Origin: RDXT01 sp033765305
GTDB lineage: Bacteria > Bacteroidota > Bacteroidia > J057
Assembly: GCA_033765305.1 (NCBI GenBank)
Contig: JANRID010000061.1
Span: 1-61,213 of the forward strand
Direction of reading: 5' to 3'
DNA length: 61,213 nt
Positions 58,815 to 61,213 of this stretch are shown here, one piece after another (the stretch's first letter is position 1; every line of letters starts with the position of its first letter). Made by a program: the position numbers and the translations under genes. The notes under the pieces were generated by a model. The model did no database searches and had not been told where the DNA came from. It saw nothing but the letters and a program-made list of their open reading frames with translations.

Positions 58815-61213
58815 ATGTCTGTCAAAACCCTGTGTGCCCTCCTGGCCGGACTCCTCGGATGCCTGCCGCAGCTCTCTGCCCAGAAGGATACGGAATTCTG
58901 GTTTGCCGTGCCCGAAGTCAGCTCGGACCACGGAGACCAGCCCATCCGCCTGCGGGTATCCGCCTTCGACCAGTCCGCCATCGTCCGGGTGACGCTGCCC
59001 GCAGATCCGTCTTTCCAGCCGCTCGTGGCCCTGCTGCAGCCCAACCAGGCCTCGACCATCGAGCTGAGCAATTTCAAGGAGGTACTGGAGAACAAGCCGC
59101 CGGACATGGTCCATAATAAAGGTCTGCTTATCGAATCCACCAGCCCCATTACCGCCTATTACGACGTATCGAGCACCAACAACCCGGAGCTCTTCCTGCT
59201 GAAAGGCGCCAATGCCCTCGGCAAGCGGTTCTACATTCCTTCCCAGTTTGCCCTGAACAACCAGATCGGCTACGAGTCGTTCGACATCGTCGCCACCCGC
59301 GACAGCACGCGCATCACCATCACCCCTTCCCAGTTCGCGGTGGGCCGCGCCGCCGGGCAGCCTTTCACCATTGTGCTCAACCGGGGGCAGACCTTCTCTG
59401 TGCGCGCAGGCACGCAGTCCGCAGGCGGGCATCTGCGGGGCTCGTACATCGAGTCCGACAAGCCCATTGCCGTGACCAGCAGCGACGACTCCATCCGCTT
59501 CGGCAACGGCTGGGACCTGGTGGGCGATCAGCTGGTGCCGGTGGAGCTCACCGGCACGGAGTACATCGCCGTGCCGGGCTATTTCAACTCCGAGCGCATC
59601 TTTATTACGGCCACGGAGCCCAATACCCAGATCTTCGTCAACAACGGCCCCTCGCCCGCAGCGACGCTGGGCGCCGGGCAGTCGCATCAGATCGCCCTGT
59701 CCACCCAGGCCATGTTCATCCGGGCTACGGCCCCGGTCTATGTGCTGCACCTCAGCGGCATCGGCGACGAGGCCGGCAGCGCCCTGCTGCCCCCGCTCAA
59801 CTGCACCGGCGCCGAGCAGGTCGGCTTCATCCGCGGCTTCGGCACCAACAACCTCATCGTGCTGACCCAGGCCGGCAACGAAGGCAGCTTCATCCTCAAC
59901 GGCAGCGCGTCGGCCATTCCGGCCGCCGCCTTCCAGCCCGTGCCCGGCACCTCGGGCGAGTGGGTCGCTGCGCGGGTCGATGCCAATCCTATCCTGTCCG
60001 CCACCGGCACCAACCTCCTGCGCAACACCACCGGCCTCTTTCACCTGGGGGTGCTGAATACCAGCGGATCCGGCGCTGCGTACGGCTATTTTTCCCAGTT
60101 CAACAGCCTCTATTTCGGCGGCGAAATCACCGTCTGCCGCGGCGATACGGCCGTGCTCGATGCCGGCGCCGACCGCCAGTCCATCCTGTGGAATACCGGC
60201 AGCACCGAGCGCTACCTCCGCGTGACTGAGCCCGGCATCTACTGGGCGACCGTCACCTTCCGCACCTGCACCGCGACCGATACGGTGCTGGTCTCGGTGG
60301 TCGATGTGCCGCTCGAACTCGGCCCGGATACCAGCTTCTGCGCCAATAAGCAGCTGGCGCTCGTCGCCGGGCCGGACATCGGGCGCTATATCTGGAACGG
60401 ATCGGTGGAAGACCGCTTCCTGATCGTCGATGAGCCGGGCCTGTACCGCGTGTCGCTCACGCGCGACGGCTGCACGGTGTACGACAGCATCGGGGTGGCG
60501 GCGCTGCCGGTGCCGCAGCCGGATCTGGGCCCGGATACGGCCTTGTGCCGCTGGCAGGACTACCAGCTGAATGCTGCGCTGCCGGGAGCCTCGTACCGCT
60601 GGCAGGACGGCAGCACCGGTCCGCAGCTGCGGGTGCAGGAGGCCGGGCTCTACCATGTGGAGGTCACCAGCGCTGACGGCTGCGTCGGGCGCGACTCCAT
60701 GATCAACCGCCCGGTGTTCGAGTCGCTGGACCTGGGACGCGATACCCTGCTCTGCCTGGGGGAATCGCTCCGCTTCGACCTCAGCTTTCCGGGCACCTCC
60801 TACCTGTGGCAGGACGGCTCCACGGAGCCCCGGTATGAAATCCGCGAAGCCGGCCTGTATCATGTGCAGGTGGACAACGGCTGCCAGACCTTCCGCGACA
60901 GCGTAACGGCCGATTATGCGGACTGCAGCGCTGCGGTGCACCTTGCATCGGCCTTCACCCCCAACGGCGACGGCGTGAACGAGACCTTCGGCCCGGCGTA
61001 CAACGGCCAGATCACGGAATTCGAGTTCCGCATCTTCAACCGCTGGGGGCAGGAGGTATTTGCCTCCGGGTCGCCGGATGCCGCCTGGGACGGCCGGTTC
61101 CAGGGCGTAGCCTGCCCGGCGGGGGTGTATGTGTGGCGGATGTCCTATCACAGCATCCACCAGCGCCGGCTGCGGAAGGTGTTTACGCAGGGGACGGTGA
61201 CGCTGCTGAGGTA
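58815..61213 (+). CDS. Secreted IgGFc-binding-like protein with T9SS type B sorting domain (3' end cut)
   Basis: A 799-residue protein. The final codons read ACG CTG CTG AGG TA, so only the last base of the stop codon is outside the window. It has a signal peptide (MSVKTLCALLAGLLGCLPQLSAQ), then an IgGFc-binding-type domain (about 142-380, RFYIPSQFALNNQIGYESFDIVA, SYIESDKPIAVTSSDDSIRFG, ATEPNTQIFVNNG), repeats of the LGPDTxxC plus YRWQDGST type (about 432-702) and a gliding-type C-terminal domain (about 712-799, AFTPNGDGVNETFGP, FRIFNRWGQEVF, CPAGVYVWRMSY). It is a surface adhesin-like T9SS cargo. A TATCTTTCG element lies upstream at 58788-58796. Confidence 0.92.
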   Translation, partial: MSVKTLCALLAGLLGCLPQLSAQKDTEFWFAVPEVSSDHGDQPIRLRVSAFDQSAIVRVTLPADPSFQPLVALLQPNQASTIELSNFKEVLENKPPDMVHNKGLLIESTSPITAYYDVSSTNNPELFLLKGANALGKRFYIPSQFALNNQIGYESFDIVATRDSTRITITPSQFAVGRAAGQPFTIVLNRGQTFSVRAGTQSAGGHLRGSYIESDKPIAVTSSDDSIRFGNGWDLVGDQLVPVELTGTEYIAVPGYFNSERIFITATEPNTQIFVNNGPSPAATLGAGQSHQIALSTQAMFIRATAPVYVLHLSGIGDEAGSALLPPLNCTGAEQVGFIRGFGTNNLIVLTQAGNEGSFILNGSASAIPAAAFQPVPGTSGEWVAARVDANPILSATGTNLLRNTTGLFHLGVLNTSGSGAAYGYFSQFNSLYFGGEITVCRGDTAVLDAGADRQSILWNTGSTERYLRVTEPGIYWATVTFRTCTATDTVLVSVVDVPLELGPDTSFCANKQLALVAGPDIGRYIWNGSVEDRFLIVDEPGLYRVSLTRDGCTVYDSIGVAALPVPQPDLGPDTALCRWQDYQLNAALPGASYRWQDGSTGPQLRVQEAGLYHVEVTSADGCVGRDSMINRPVFESLDLGRDTLLCLGESLRFDLSFPGTSYLWQDGSTEPRYEIREAGLYHVQVDNGCQTFRDSVTADYADCSAAVHLASAFTPNGDGVNETFGPAYNGQITEFEFRIFNRWGQEVFASGSPDAAWDGRFQGVACPAGVYVWRMSYHSIHQRRLRKVFTQGTVTLLR

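Noticed and set aside
58800..61160. 786-codon minus-strand open frame
   Set aside because: Antisense shadow of the IgGFc-like T9SS gene; no recognisable domain, low-complexity composition.

Overview
The window looks like chromosomal DNA from a GC-rich member of the Bacteroidota, most likely Saprospiria/Lewinellaceae-like. Reasons: four secreted proteins carry Por/T9SS C-terminal sorting domains (two gliding type B, two type A-like); the mutY-ssb-gldE-gldD order is present; many starts are preceded by the Bacteroidota promoter element TAnnTTTG with a TTG-like box about 19-20 nt upstream; menaquinone synthesis uses the futalosine route (mqnA, mqnE). No rRNA, tRNA, CRISPR array, transposase or integrase was found. 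The taxonomic call is inference. Because the DNA is GC-rich, long antisense open frames shadow nearly every real gene; these were discarded.

Layout. 1-204: truncated DUF5615 (PIN-like) gene invaded by a dispersed repeat. 254-1829 (-): dtxR-type regulator, FlK-like thioesterase, smpB. 1941-6449: large T9SS type B adhesin-like protein. 6462-10033: ffh between two Uma2-family genes, plus small hypotheticals. 10105-12940: dxr and leuA, convergent. 13302-16317 (-): glyoxylate shunt aceB-aceA. 16494-22158: hypothetical protein, outer-membrane protein, PAP2/haloperoxidase-like lipoprotein, TonB-dependent receptor. 22569-30590: a three-gene CHAT protease / MoxR ATPase / giant CoxE-vWA-like-WD40-WG protein module. 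30933-32921: two MarR-family regulators and a Fur-family regulator. 32934-36317 (-): mutY, ssb, gldE, gldD. 36494-39492: HU, TPR protein, a 30-residue AURKAIP1/COX24-type ribosomal protein, Rne/Rng RNase. 39571-44073 (-): two T9SS cargo proteins. 44123-51389 (-): mqnE, histidine phosphatase, mqnA, kmo, then MBL hydrolase, F390-synthetase-like ligase, KAS III-like enzyme. 51849-54038: lipoprotein and guaA. 54118-55092 (-): SPFH protein. 55473-57033: BlaI repressor and BlaR1/M56-TonB sensor. 57395-58312 (-): methyltransferase resembling plant VTE3. 58815-end: second type B T9SS protein, lacking only the last base of its stop codon.

Most interesting system. The 22.5-30.6 kb module combines a caspase-like CHAT protease, a MoxR AAA+ ATPase and an 1833-residue partner. 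The partner starts with a CoxE-type helical domain, has a vWA-like domain without a recognisable metal site, and carries PKD, WD40 and WG repeats. Its three predicted membrane segments put the PKD pair and the C-terminal WD40/WG half outside the cytoplasm. This is the layout of a MoxR-vWA ternary conflict or stress system, but with a large envelope-exposed sensor. The function is inferred.

A second theme is a set of dispersed non-coding repeats (heptamer arrays, an AAGGGGCGCAAAGGG family, a 28-bp palindrome, CCCCCTTGAGGGGG modules). They repeatedly sit at gene 3' ends and in several cases supply the stop codon.
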